From: Bradyrhizobium diazoefficiens
GTDB taxonomy: Bacteria > Pseudomonadota > Alphaproteobacteria > Rhizobiales > Xanthobacteraceae
Reading direction: 5' to 3'
Length of the DNA stretch: 64,000 bases
Assembly (NCBI RefSeq): GCF_018131185.1
Contig: NZ_JAFCJE010000001.1
Location: forward strand, 248,001-312,000
In this document: piece after piece, positions 35,509 to 44,500 of the stretch
Position numbering within the stretch: position 1 is the first letter of the stretch
Layout: each line of letters starts with the position of its first letter
The notes under the pieces: model-generated
What the model saw: the letters and a program-made list of their open reading frames with translations, nothing else
Databases searched by the model: none
What the model was told of the DNA's origin: nothing
Translations under genes and position numbers: made by a program

Positions 35509-38352
35509 CTAAAGCGTCTTCAGGAGCGCATCGGCGGCCCTGACGTCCGCCGTCTCGGAACCTGCAGCGAAACCTGCGAGCGCCGATTGGAGCAATAGTC
35601 TTGCATCCTTGCGGCCGCTCCGTCCGGCAAGAAACTGCGCAAGATCGATTGCCGTGCGAAGCTCCCACGCCTTCGCTCCCTTGTCGCGGCTGAGCTCCAG
35701 CGATTGCATGAGAGCGGCCTCCGCGTCCCCTCGGTTGGGTTCGGGAAGAGACAGCAGCGCCAGGCCCTTCATGCGCAGCAGCTCGGGCATGTAGAGGTGA
35801 TCGCCGCCTTGCTCGACAAGGCGGATCGCATCCTCGATCAGTTCTGCGCTCTGCTCGATCTGCCCGAGCGCCAGCAAGCCCTGAACCAGCGCGATGTTGA
35901 ACGTGGTGGTGAGCAGCTCGTAGCCCGCATCGTGGAGCTCGCGCAGGCAAGCCCTGATCGTCTCGACGCCAGCCGCGGCGTCGCCGCGCCGGATTGCCAG
36001 CTCGCCTTTGACACCCCGGCCGACGGCGAGATAAGGCCCCATCGAGCGCGCATTGGCATGCGCGATGAAACGGTCGATGTTCTCCTCCGCATTGTCGAGG
36101 TCTCCGCTCCAGAGGTCGATCGAGACCGCCCAGATCAACGCGATGCAGAGCGTGATCGGGTGATCCATCTGCGCGGCCTCGGTGACCGTCTGCCGCGCCA
36201 GTTGCAGCGCATCTGCGGGCCGGCCCTGCAACCAGAGTTCGCGGGCCAGCGTGATGCCGGCCCGGTTGCGATGATCGAAGCCATGCACGGTGCTGATTCG
36301 TTCCGTGCCGGGTCCCTGCCAGGCGACCTCCAGCATCTTCAGCGCGTCGCGATGATCGCCGGCCAGATGCAGCGAGACGCCGAGGAGGGAATGGGCGAGG
36401 GCGATCGAGGCGGGGTCGCCCAGCGACCTCGCGACGCTGAGGCTCCGCTGCGCGTAGCCGAGTGCGGCGTCGAACTCCCCCATCCGCTCGTGAAAGATGT
36501 GCATCCGGCCGAGCAGCTGGAGCTGGTTGATGTCGTCGCTGCGCGCCTCGGCGATCGCAAGGCTCCTGCTCAGGGCGCTACGCGCCGCCTCGCTGCCGCC
36601 GCGGGTGAACATCAAGGTCAGTCCGAGGGCGGCCTGGATGTGCATCTCCTCGGCGCTGCCGCGCGAGGCGGGAGCGATTGCCAGTAGCGCACGTTCCGAC
36701 CAGCGCCGGCATTCGATCAACAGTGACATCGCCAGGAAAATCGGCGCCGCGGCGGCGGTGAGCGCAATACCGATGTCGAGGTCGCCGTCCGCGCCGAAGC
36801 ACCAGTCGAGCGCGGCGCGCACATTGTGAAGCGCGGAGAAGTGAGCCGCCCGTTCGTCGGCGCTCGGCACCGCGGCCCATGCCATGCCGGCCTGCTCCAG
36901 CCATCGCCGGTAGTAAGTCGCGTGGCGGACGGCGAGAGCCGCGTCGCCGGGTTCGACCTCGAGCAGATAGGCGCGCGTCGTGTCGAGCAGACGGTAGCGC
37001 ATCATGGCGCCGATCGGCCGCGGCGCGACCATCGATTTGGCCACGAGGCTGTCGACGGCGTCGAACAGGCGGGCGTGGTCGACGCGCTCGTCCGGAACGA
37101 CCTGGAGCGCTGCATCGATGGTGAAATGCCCGGCGAAGACCGCGAGCCTGCGCAGCACGAGGCGTTCGAGATCCGACAGCAGGCCGTAGCTCCAGTCGAG
37201 CGTGGCCTGCAATGTCTTCTGCCGGGGTGGCGCCGTTCGCTGGCCTTGCCAGAGCAGATTGAGGCGCTCGTCGAGCAATGCGGCCGTCTGCTCCAGGCCG
37301 TAGGCTTCGACCCGGCCGGCGGCGAGCTCGATCGCCAGCGCCATGCCGTCGAGCTTGCGGCAGATCCCCGCGATGATGGTCGCATTGGCGTCATCGAGCG
37401 TGATCTGCGCGCCGCCGGCGGTGGCACGTTCGAGGAACAGTTGAAGCGCGGGATAGGTCCGGGCTGCGGCGAGCGTCAGCGAGGTGCCGTCGTCGGGCGG
37501 AACGGCGAGCGGCGCCAATCGATAGACCTGCTCGCCCTCGACGCGCAGGGCCTCGCGGCTGGTCGCGAGGATATGGACATGCGGTGCCGCTTGGAAGATG
37601 TCTGCCGCCAGCGGTGCAGCGGTCGCGATCACATGCTCGCAATTGTCGAGGATCAGCAGCATCCGCTTGTCGCGGAGATGCGCGAGCAGAGCAGGCAGGG
37701 GGTCGTCGGCCTCTGCCGGCAGGCCGAGCATCAGCAGGATCGATGTGATCACGAGATCGGGATCGCTGAGCGCGGCAAGGTCCACGAAGTGCGCGGCATC
37801 GGAGAATGTTTCGAGCAGCTCGTGCGCGATCGCCACGGCGACCGCGGTTTTGCCGACGCCGCCGGGGCCGGCAATCGTGACGAAGCGCGAGGCGATGAGC
37901 TTGTCGGAGACGGCGGCGATCGCATCGTCGCGCCCGACCATCCGCTGCAACCGATTCGGCAATTTCACTGGCGGCAATTCCAGCCGCGGGGCGGGGCGCT
38001 GTGCTGCCGCAACGTCCGTTCGTGAAATCGGCGCCACGAAGCAATAGCCGCGGCCGGGGAGCGTCGTGATGTAGCGGGCGCCATCCTTGCCGTCGCCGAG
38101 CGCCTTGCGAAGCGCTGCGACGTGAAAGCGCAGATTGGCCTCTTCGACGGTGACGCCGGGCCACACCAGCGCCATCAGGTCCCATTTGCTGACGGCCTCG
38201 TTCGGCCGCGACATCAGGGCAATCAGCGTGTCGAAGGCTTTCGCGCCAAGCGGCAACGCGACGCCGTCGCGCATCACGAGCCTTTCATGCGGCGTTACGG
38301 AGAATGGCCCGAACGACAATGTTCCCGTCGCGGTGCCGGCCGGCTCAGTCAT
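35509..38352 (-). CDS. Winged-helix / STAND-ATPase / helical-repeat transcriptional regulator
   Basis: A 947-residue one-component regulator. An OmpR-type winged helix occupies about residues 12-108 (LSFGPFSVTPHERLVMRDG, ALRKALGD, YITTLPGRGYCFVAPI). An AP-ATPase/STAND domain follows, with Walker A GPGGVGKT at 162-169 and Walker B LLILDN ending at Asp236. The remaining ~500 residues are helical and repeat-like (TPR type). The start is ATG 38352. Such proteins usually sense a ligand through the repeat domain and activate transcription after ATP-driven oligomerisation. It is divergent from the ohr-hydrolase-P460-SDR operon, and direct/inverted repeats in between make it the likely controller. 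Confidence 0.9.
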   Translation of the reverse strand: MTEPAGTATGTLSFGPFSVTPHERLVMRDGVALPLGAKAFDTLIALMSRPNEAVSKWDLMALVWPGVTVEEANLRFHVAALRKALGDGKDGARYITTLPGRGYCFVAPISRTDVAAAQRPAPRLELPPVKLPNRLQRMVGRDDAIAAVSDKLIASRFVTIAGPGGVGKTAVAVAIAHELLETFSDAAHFVDLAALSDPDLVITSILLMLGLPAEADDPLPALLAHLRDKRMLLILDNCEHVIATAAPLAADIFQAAPHVHILATSREALRVEGEQVYRLAPLAVPPDDGTSLTLAAARTYPALQLFLERATAGGAQITLDDANATIIAGICRKLDGMALAIELAAGRVEAYGLEQTAALLDERLNLLWQGQRTAPPRQKTLQATLDWSYGLLSDLERLVLRRLAVFAGHFTIDAALQVVPDERVDHARLFDAVDSLVAKSMVAPRPIGAMMRYRLLDTTRAYLLEVEPGDAALAVRHATYYRRWLEQAGMAWAAVPSADERAAHFSALHNVRAALDWCFGADGDLDIGIALTAAAAPIFLAMSLLIECRRWSERALLAIAPASRGSAEEMHIQAALGLTLMFTRGGSEAARSALSRSLAIAEARSDDINQLQLLGRMHIFHERMGEFDAALGYAQRSLSVARSLGDPASIALAHSLLGVSLHLAGDHRDALKMLEVAWQGPGTERISTVHGFDHRNRAGITLARELWLQGRPADALQLARQTVTEAAQMDHPITLCIALIWAVSIDLWSGDLDNAEENIDRFIAHANARSMGPYLAVGRGVKGELAIRRGDAAAGVETIRACLRELHDAGYELLTTTFNIALVQGLLALGQIEQSAELIEDAIRLVEQGGDHLYMPELLRMKGLALLSLPEPNRGDAEAALMQSLELSRDKGAKAWELRTAIDLAQFLAGRSGRKDARLLLQSALAGFAAGSETADVRAADALLKTL

Positions 38353-38449
38353 GGCGAAATCTTGGTCCTTTCGACAGGACCGGATAGCCAGATGATCGCG
38401 ATCCCGCAAGGCGCCTCCCTGCATCGGCATCAGACCGCGGATGCAGGCC

Positions 38450-38489
38450 TTGTGAGGCGCGTAAGGTCAGGCCTCACAACTTCTCACAA
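38450..38489. promoter_or_regulatory. Probable operator for the winged-helix STAND regulator
   Basis: TTGTGAGGC (38450-38458) and GCCTCACAA (38471-38479) are perfect 9-bp inverted arms with a 12-bp spacer. A third CTCACAA (38483-38489) repeats the right half-site exactly 10 bp downstream, giving a tandem direct repeat. OmpR-type winged helices bind direct repeats spaced 10-11 bp. The site is 62 bp upstream of the ohr-like gene and 98 bp upstream of the regulator. Confidence 0.7.
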
Positions 38490-38551
38490 GTCCAAACGGG
38501 TGTGCTGCCGCGGCCGCTGCTAGTCAGTGGCGTGACGGCAAGGAGATCACT

Positions 38552-38971
38552 ATGACGCAGGCGGCAAAGACGCTCTACACGGCCAGGACCCACACCAGCG
38601 GCGGGCGGCACGACGGCATATCGCGCAGCTCAGACGGTCGGCTGGACGTCAAGCTGTCGCCGCCGGGCGCCACAGGCACCGGCACCAATCCCGAGCAATT
38701 GTTTGCGGCCGGCTGGTCGGCCTGCTTCGAGGGCGCGATGGAGATCGCGGCCCGCAAGCGCAGCATCGAGCTTCCCAGGAAATGTGCCGTCGATGCCGAG
38801 ATCGATCTCGTGCTCGACGAGGGCGCTTATTCGCTGCGGGCACGCCTCAATGTCAGCCTGCCAGGGCTCGCCCCTGAGATCGCGCGCGGCATCATCGACG
38901 ATGCGCACCGGACCTGTCCCTATTCCAAGGCCGTTCGCGGCAATATCGACGTCACGGTCGCACTGATCTGA
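38552..38971 (+). CDS. Ohr-type organic hydroperoxide resistance protein (OsmC family)
   Basis: A 139-residue thiol peroxidase that reduces organic hydroperoxides. The redox pair is Cys58 (LFAAGWSACFEGAM) and Cys122 (AHRTCPYSKA), with the usual Ohr N-terminal LYTARTHTSGGRHDG and NPEQL. Electrons normally come from lipoylated proteins. AAGGAG lies 7 bases before the ATG. It is the first gene of a tight operon with a Tat-exported hydrolase, P460-like cytochrome and SDR. There is no ohrR (MarR type) next to it; the divergent STAND regulator may take that part. Confidence 0.92.
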   Translation: MTQAAKTLYTARTHTSGGRHDGISRSSDGRLDVKLSPPGATGTGTNPEQLFAAGWSACFEGAMEIAARKRSIELPRKCAVDAEIDLVLDEGAYSLRARLNVSLPGLAPEIARGIIDDAHRTCPYSKAVRGNIDVTVALI

Positions 38972-39006
38972 CGCGCCATCACCCACCATCAAAAGGTAGC
39001 ACGACC

Positions 39007-40035
39007 ATGAAACAGATCATCGACCAGCATCGTCGCCAGTTCTTCGGCGTCGCCGCCGGAACCGTCGCCGTCGGTCTCGGCGTGATCGACCTCGCGCGCG
39101 CCGAAACGGAGACCTCGCGTACCCAGGCATCGAATGCGTCCTTCGGCGCGATCAAGCAGATCGATGCCGGTGTTCTCAATGTCGGCTATGCCGAGGCAGG
39201 ACCTTCGAACGGTCCCGTGGCGATCCTGCTGCACGGCTGGCCTTACGACATTCACGCCTTCGTCGACGTCGCGCCGATCCTGGCAAAAGCCGGTTATCGC
39301 GTGATCATCCCGCATTTGCGCGGCTACGGCTCGACGCACTTCCTCGCCAGTGAGACCCCGCGCAACGGCGAGCCGGCCGCGATGGCCGCCGACATCATCG
39401 CGCTGATGGACAAGCTCGACATCAAGAAGGCGGTCGTCGCCGGCTTCGACTGGGGCGCGCGCACGGCCGACATCATCGCCGCGCTATGGCCGGAGCGCTG
39501 CCGCGCGCTGGTGTCGGTCAGCGGCTATCTGATCTCGAGCCAGGCCGCGGGCAATGCGCCGCTGCCGCCGTCGGCCGAGCTGCAATGGTGGTATCAGTTC
39601 TACTTCGCGACCGAGCGCGGCCGGGCCGGATACGAGAAGTACACGCATGATTTCGCCAAGCTGATCTGGAGGCTCGCCTCGCCGCAGTGGAAATTCGACG
39701 ACGCCACCTTCGCCCGCAGCGCGGCGGCTTTGGACAACAAGGATCATGTCGCGATCACGATCCACAACTACCGCTGGCGACTCGGCCTCGCCCAGGGGGA
39801 GGCGAAATACGAGCATCTCGAAAAGAAGCTCGCGGCGGCTCCCGTGATCGAGGTGCCGACGATCACGATGGAGGGCGATGCCAATGGCGCGCCGCACCCG
39901 GATCCCAGTGCCTATGCCAGGAAGTTTTCAGGCCGATACGAGTTTCGCCTGATCACCGGCGGCATCGGTCACAACCTGCCGCAGGAAGCGCCGCAAGCCT
40001 TTGCCAAGGCCGTCATCGACGCCGACGGCGCTTGA
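39007..40035 (+). CDS. Tat-exported alpha/beta hydrolase (epoxide hydrolase / dehalogenase type)
   Basis: A 342-residue hydrolase. A twin-arginine signal (HRRQFFGVAAGTVAVGLGVIDLARA) predicts folded export. The catalytic domain has oxyanion motif HGWP (76-79), nucleophile Asp148 in AGFDWGARTAD, and His322 in GGIGHNLP. An Asp nucleophile in GxDWG context is that of epoxide hydrolases and haloalkane/fluoroacetate dehalogenases, not esterases. Tat export is unusual for this class. The gene lies 35 bp after ohr and 72 bp before the P460-like gene. The substrate is unknown. Confidence 0.88.
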   Translation: MKQIIDQHRRQFFGVAAGTVAVGLGVIDLARAETETSRTQASNASFGAIKQIDAGVLNVGYAEAGPSNGPVAILLHGWPYDIHAFVDVAPILAKAGYRVIIPHLRGYGSTHFLASETPRNGEPAAMAADIIALMDKLDIKKAVVAGFDWGARTADIIAALWPERCRALVSVSGYLISSQAAGNAPLPPSAELQWWYQFYFATERGRAGYEKYTHDFAKLIWRLASPQWKFDDATFARSAAALDNKDHVAITIHNYRWRLGLAQGEAKYEHLEKKLAAAPVIEVPTITMEGDANGAPHPDPSAYARKFSGRYEFRLITGGIGHNLPQEAPQAFAKAVIDADGA

Positions 40036-40107
40036 AGATTCGTCAAGACCTCGGTCCAGCCAGGCTGCACCGAGATTCGCCCGTCGATCCCAGCTTGATG
40101 AAACATC

Positions 40108-40671
40108 ATGACGCCCATCGAATCCAACGCGAAAAAGCACTCCTATGCCATGGCTCTCACCCTGGCCGCGCTCTTACTTGTCGTGCTCCTGACTTGCCTG
40201 CCGTATCTCGTCACGATCGCCCTCGCCGAGGGGCCGGCGCAAGGCAGCGGAGCCGACGCTTCGCCAATCTTCGGCGTCACCATTCCGCCCGGCTACAAGC
40301 AGTGGGAACTGATCGCGCCGGCCGAAGAGGCCGCGCCGCTCGACGAGCTTCGTGCCGTCATCGGCAACCAGACCGCCATCGACGCGTATCAAGCCGGCAA
40401 GCTTCCGTTCCCGGACGGTACTATTCTGGTCAAGCGCGCCTGGAAGCGGAAACAGTCATCGGAGTTTGCGTCCGCGACGATTCCCGGCGCCGCCACCACG
40501 GTTCAGGTGATGGTCAAGGATTCCAGGAAGTACGCCGCCACCGGCGGCTGGGGGTTTGGCCGCTTCGTCAACGGCAAGCCGGTCGACGAAGCCCAGCACC
40601 GCACCTGCTTTGCGTGCCATGAAGCGCGGGCCAAGAGTCGCGATTACGTCTTCACGCGGCTCGCGCCTTAA
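40108..40671 (+). CDS. Cytochrome P460 family protein, membrane-anchored
   Basis: A 187-residue c-type heme protein. One N-terminal membrane anchor (ALTLAALLLVVLLTCLPYLVTIALA) places the domain outside the cytoplasmic membrane. The single heme motif CFACH is at 167-171, near the C-terminus, as in P460 and cytochrome c'-beta. LPFPDGTILVKRAW contains Lys109, where the P460 Lys-heme cross-link would be expected. Characterised members oxidise hydroxylamine or bind NO; this one sits with peroxide and hydrolase genes, so another substrate is quite possible. Its ribosome-binding site is weak. Confidence 0.85.
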   Translation: MTPIESNAKKHSYAMALTLAALLLVVLLTCLPYLVTIALAEGPAQGSGADASPIFGVTIPPGYKQWELIAPAEEAAPLDELRAVIGNQTAIDAYQAGKLPFPDGTILVKRAWKRKQSSEFASATIPGAATTVQVMVKDSRKYAATGGWGFGRFVNGKPVDEAQHRTCFACHEARAKSRDYVFTRLAP

Positions 40672-40689
40672 GGCCATCTGGAGATCGCC

Positions 40690-41511
40690 ATGAAGACTTG
40701 GTTCGTGAGCGGCGCCTCGCGTGGACTTGGTCGTGCCATCGTCGAGGCCGCACTCGAGGCGGGAGATCGCGTGCTCGCCTCGGCCCGGGACCCAACGCCG
40801 CTCGAGCCCTTGCTCGGCCCCTTCGGCGAACGGCTCCAGCTTGCAACGCTGGACGTCACCGACGAGGCGGCGGCGCATGCGGCCATCGGCCTTGCCGTAG
40901 CGACGTTTGGCAACCTCGATGTGGTGGTGAATAATGCCGGTTACGGCGAGCTCGGATCGGTGGAGGACACCAGCCTTGATTCGTTCCGTCGGCAGATCGA
41001 GGCGAACCTGATTGGCACCATCATCGTCACCAAGGCGGCGATCCCCGTGCTGCGCCGGCAGCACCGCGGGCACATCGTGCAGGTGTCATCCGTCGGAGGC
41101 CGCATCGGCGCTCCGGCACGCGCGGCCTATTCGGCCGCGAAATGGGGGATCGAGGGCTTTTCGGAGTCGCTGGCACGCGAGATGGCGTTGATCGGCGTGC
41201 ACGTGACGATCGTCGAACCCGGCGGCTTCCGCACCGGCTTTGCCCGGGCCGCGCATGCGGCGGGCGAAGGACACCCGGATTACGACGCGGTCGTCGGCGC
41301 TGCGGTTAGGATGCAGCGCGACTACGATGGCCGCCAGCCCGGCGACCCCGCCAAGGCCGCAGCCGTCGTGTTGAAGCTTGCGGACATGGATCGTCCGCCT
41401 CTGCGGATCGCATTTGGCAGCGACGCCGTCGACGCCATCGCCGTGACGGATCGGCTCCGTCTCGAAGAGCTGGAGAAGTGGCGCACGCTCAGTGTCTCGA
41501 CCGATTATTGA
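40690..41511 (+). CDS. Short-chain dehydrogenase/reductase
   Basis: A 273-residue classical SDR. The dinucleotide motif SGASRGLG is at 7-14, NNAGYGELG at 81-89, and the catalytic Ser134, Tyr147 and Lys151 (YSAAK) are intact. The N-terminus MKTWFVSGASRGLG matches a subfamily annotated only as oxidoreductases. The start is preceded by GGAGA. It is the last gene of the four-gene operon, 18 bp after the P460-like gene, and is convergent with the large hybrid kinase. Confidence 0.93.
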   Translation: MKTWFVSGASRGLGRAIVEAALEAGDRVLASARDPTPLEPLLGPFGERLQLATLDVTDEAAAHAAIGLAVATFGNLDVVVNNAGYGELGSVEDTSLDSFRRQIEANLIGTIIVTKAAIPVLRRQHRGHIVQVSSVGGRIGAPARAAYSAAKWGIEGFSESLAREMALIGVHVTIVEPGGFRTGFARAAHAAGEGHPDYDAVVGAAVRMQRDYDGRQPGDPAKAAAVVLKLADMDRPPLRIAFGSDAVDAIAVTDRLRLEELEKWRTLSVSTDY

Positions 41512-41521
41512 CCGACGCGTC

Positions 41522-44500
41522 CTACTCCGCCGCGACCAGCTGCTGCGTGCGCCACTGGCCGAGCAAGGCGCGGAGTGAGGCTGGTTTCACCGGCTTGTTG
41601 AGCACCGCGACCTTCTCGTCGCGCGCGGCGATTTGCACGGCGGGGCTGCGGTCGGCGGTGATCAGGATCGCGGGGATGGTGTCGCCGAAGCGACGGCGAA
41701 TGTCGCGGATCGCGGCGATGCCGTTGCCGCGGTCGAGATGATAGTCGACCAAGAGGCCGGTGACGCGTCTGCCGGCGGCCTCGATGGCGGCGATCGCGCC
41801 TTCCGGATCGGCGACCGCGATCACCTCGGCGTCCCAGGCCTTCAGCAGCGTGCGCATGCCGTCGAGGATCGCCGCGTCGTTCTCGATGCACACGATCAAC
41901 GCGCCCGAGATCGGCGTGCGCGCCAGCGGCGTCGCACTGGTCACGGCGGCGGTGTGGGTGATCGCCTTGGCCGTCGGCACCGTCACGGAGAACACCGAGC
42001 CGCCGCTCTTGTTGCCGTCGATGGCGATGCCGTGCTTGAGCACCCGCGCGAGGCGCTCGACGATGGAAAGGCCGAGCCCCAGCCCGCGCGCGATCCGCGC
42101 GCCCTGCTCCAGGCGATGGAATTCCTTGAAGATCTCGCCGCGCTTGACCGGCGGGATGCCGACGCCGGTGTCGTAGACGCAGATCTTGAGCGCGGCGCCT
42201 TGGCGGCGGCAGCCGACCAGCACGCGGCCACGCGGGGTGTATTTGATCGCGTTGGAGATCAGGTTCTGGAGCAGGCGCCGCAGCAGGAGGCGGTCCGACT
42301 CGACCGGCAGCGAGCAGGGCACGAAAGCGAGCTCCAGGCCCTTGGCGCGCGCGATCGGCGCGAACTCGATCTCCAGCGAGCGCATCAGGTCGGCCATCTT
42401 GAAGCTCGAGATCGAGGTCGTCATCGCTCCGGCGTCGAGGCGGGAGATGTCGAGCAGCGCACCGAGAATCTCTTCGATCGCCTGCAGGGATTCGTCGATG
42501 TTCTCGACCAGCCGGGTCTCCTCGCCGCTGTGCTGGCGCTCGACCAGGCTCGTGACATAGAGCCGCGCCGCGTTCAGCGGCTGGAGGATGTCGTGGCTGG
42601 CGGCGGCGAGGAAGCGCGTCTTGGAGATGCTGGCGTCTTCGGCCGCGCTCTTGGCCAGGGCCAGTTCGGAGTTCAGCCGCGTCAATTCCTCGGTGCGGTC
42701 GCGCACGCGCTTTTCCAGGGTCGCGTTGGCGCGCTCCAGCGCTTCGGCCGCCTCGAAGCTGGGCGTGACGTCGGTGAAGGTGATGACGAAACCGCCGCCG
42801 GGCATGCGGTTGGTGAGCACCTCGATCACCATGTGGCGGTCCGGCAGGCGCTCGAGATAGGGCTCGCTGTCGGTGGTGTAGGCGGCCAGGCGCCGCTCCA
42901 GCATGGCTTCGCGCTCGACCGGATCGTCCGGACCGGCCACGCCGATGAACTCCAGGATCTCGCGCAGGGGGGTGCCGAATTGGAGGATGTGCAGGGGGAC
43001 GTTGAGGAGATCGCCGAACTGCCGGTTCGAGCAGATCAGTTGCAGGTCGGCATCGAACACCGCGATGCCCTGGCGTACGTGGTTGAGTGCGGTCTGGAGG
43101 ATCTCGCGGTTGAAATGCAGGGCCGCGTGCGAGTCATCGAGCAGCTTGAGTGCGGCCTTCGCCGACACCGTCCGTTTGCGCAGCAGCAGTGACATCACCA
43201 GCCGCGAGGAGGCCGCGCCGATCGAGGAGGCGATCAGGTGCTCGGCATGCTGCAACAGCTCGAAATCGGCGGGGGCCCCTGGCTCCAGCCGCAAATTGCG
43301 CTGCGCCGAGAACGCCTCGAAGGAATGCCGCGCGCGGTCGGGCCCGAGATATTGCGCGACGGTGGTCTGGATGTCCTGCACGGTGACGGTGGTGCGCCAG
43401 CGGCGGAAACCCGGAGAGATCGGCGCGAGCGTGTCGGGCACGAACAGGTCGGCCTGCAACAGCTCGATCGACGACGGCCTTCGGGCCAGCGACAGCAGCA
43501 CATAGGTCAGGATGTTGAGCGACAGCGACCAGATGACGCCGTGCATCAGCGGCGGCAAATCGGCGCCGAACAGCGCCTGCGGCCGCAGGGCCTCGATTCC
43601 GAACGGTCCATGCTGGAGCAGCAGGATTCCGGTGCTCGAGGTGTCCATGAAGCTCGGAATGAACAGCGTATAGAGCCACACCACGAAGCCGACCAGCATC
43701 CCGCCGATCGCGCCGCGCGCGGTCGCACGCCGCCACAGCAGCCCGCCGAAGAAGCTCGGCGCGAGCTGGGCGATGGCGGCAAAGGAGAGCAGGCCGATCG
43801 CCGCGAGCTGGGTACTGCCGAGCGCTCGGTAGTAGAAATAGGCCATCACCATGATGGCGAAGATGGCGAGCCGCCGCGAGCGCAGCAGGAAGTCGCTGAA
43901 ATCGGCGCCGCCGGCGCGCCCCTCAGGTCGTCGCTGCAGCACCAGGGGCACCACGAGGTCGTTCGAGACCATGATCGAGAGCGCGACGCATTCGACGATC
44001 ACCATCGCGGTTGCCGCCGACAGGCCGCCGACGAAGATGGCGACGCTGAGCAGGTCCGCACCGCCCTCCATCGGCAACGCGAGCACATACATATCCGGGT
44101 CGGCCGTACCGAACGGGAAGCTGACGAGGCCGGCGAGCGCGATCGGGATCACGAACAGATTGATGGCGATGAGGTAGAGCGGGAACAGCCAGCGTGCCCG
44201 GCCGACTTCGGCATCGGAGGAGTTCTCGACCACGCTGACGTGGAACTGGCGCGGCAGCAACATGATCGCGCATAGCGACAGCAGCGTCATGGTGAGGAAG
44301 TTGCCGATCGACGGCGAATAGTTGATGGCGCGCACCGCCTCCGGCGTCTTCATCGCGCGCTCGATCAGTTCCTGCGGCGAGAACATCCAGAAGGTGACGA
44401 AGATGCCGGCGGCGAGGAAGGCGACCAGCTTGATGATGGATTCGGTCGCGACCGCCAGCATCAGGCCGTGCTGGTGCTCGGTGGCGTCGGTCTGCCGCGT

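Noticed and set aside
41633..43192. Long plus-strand 519-residue frame opposite the hybrid kinase
   Set aside because: Shadow of a gene with intact kinase and receiver motifs; the composition is His/Arg/Gln-rich without domain signal.
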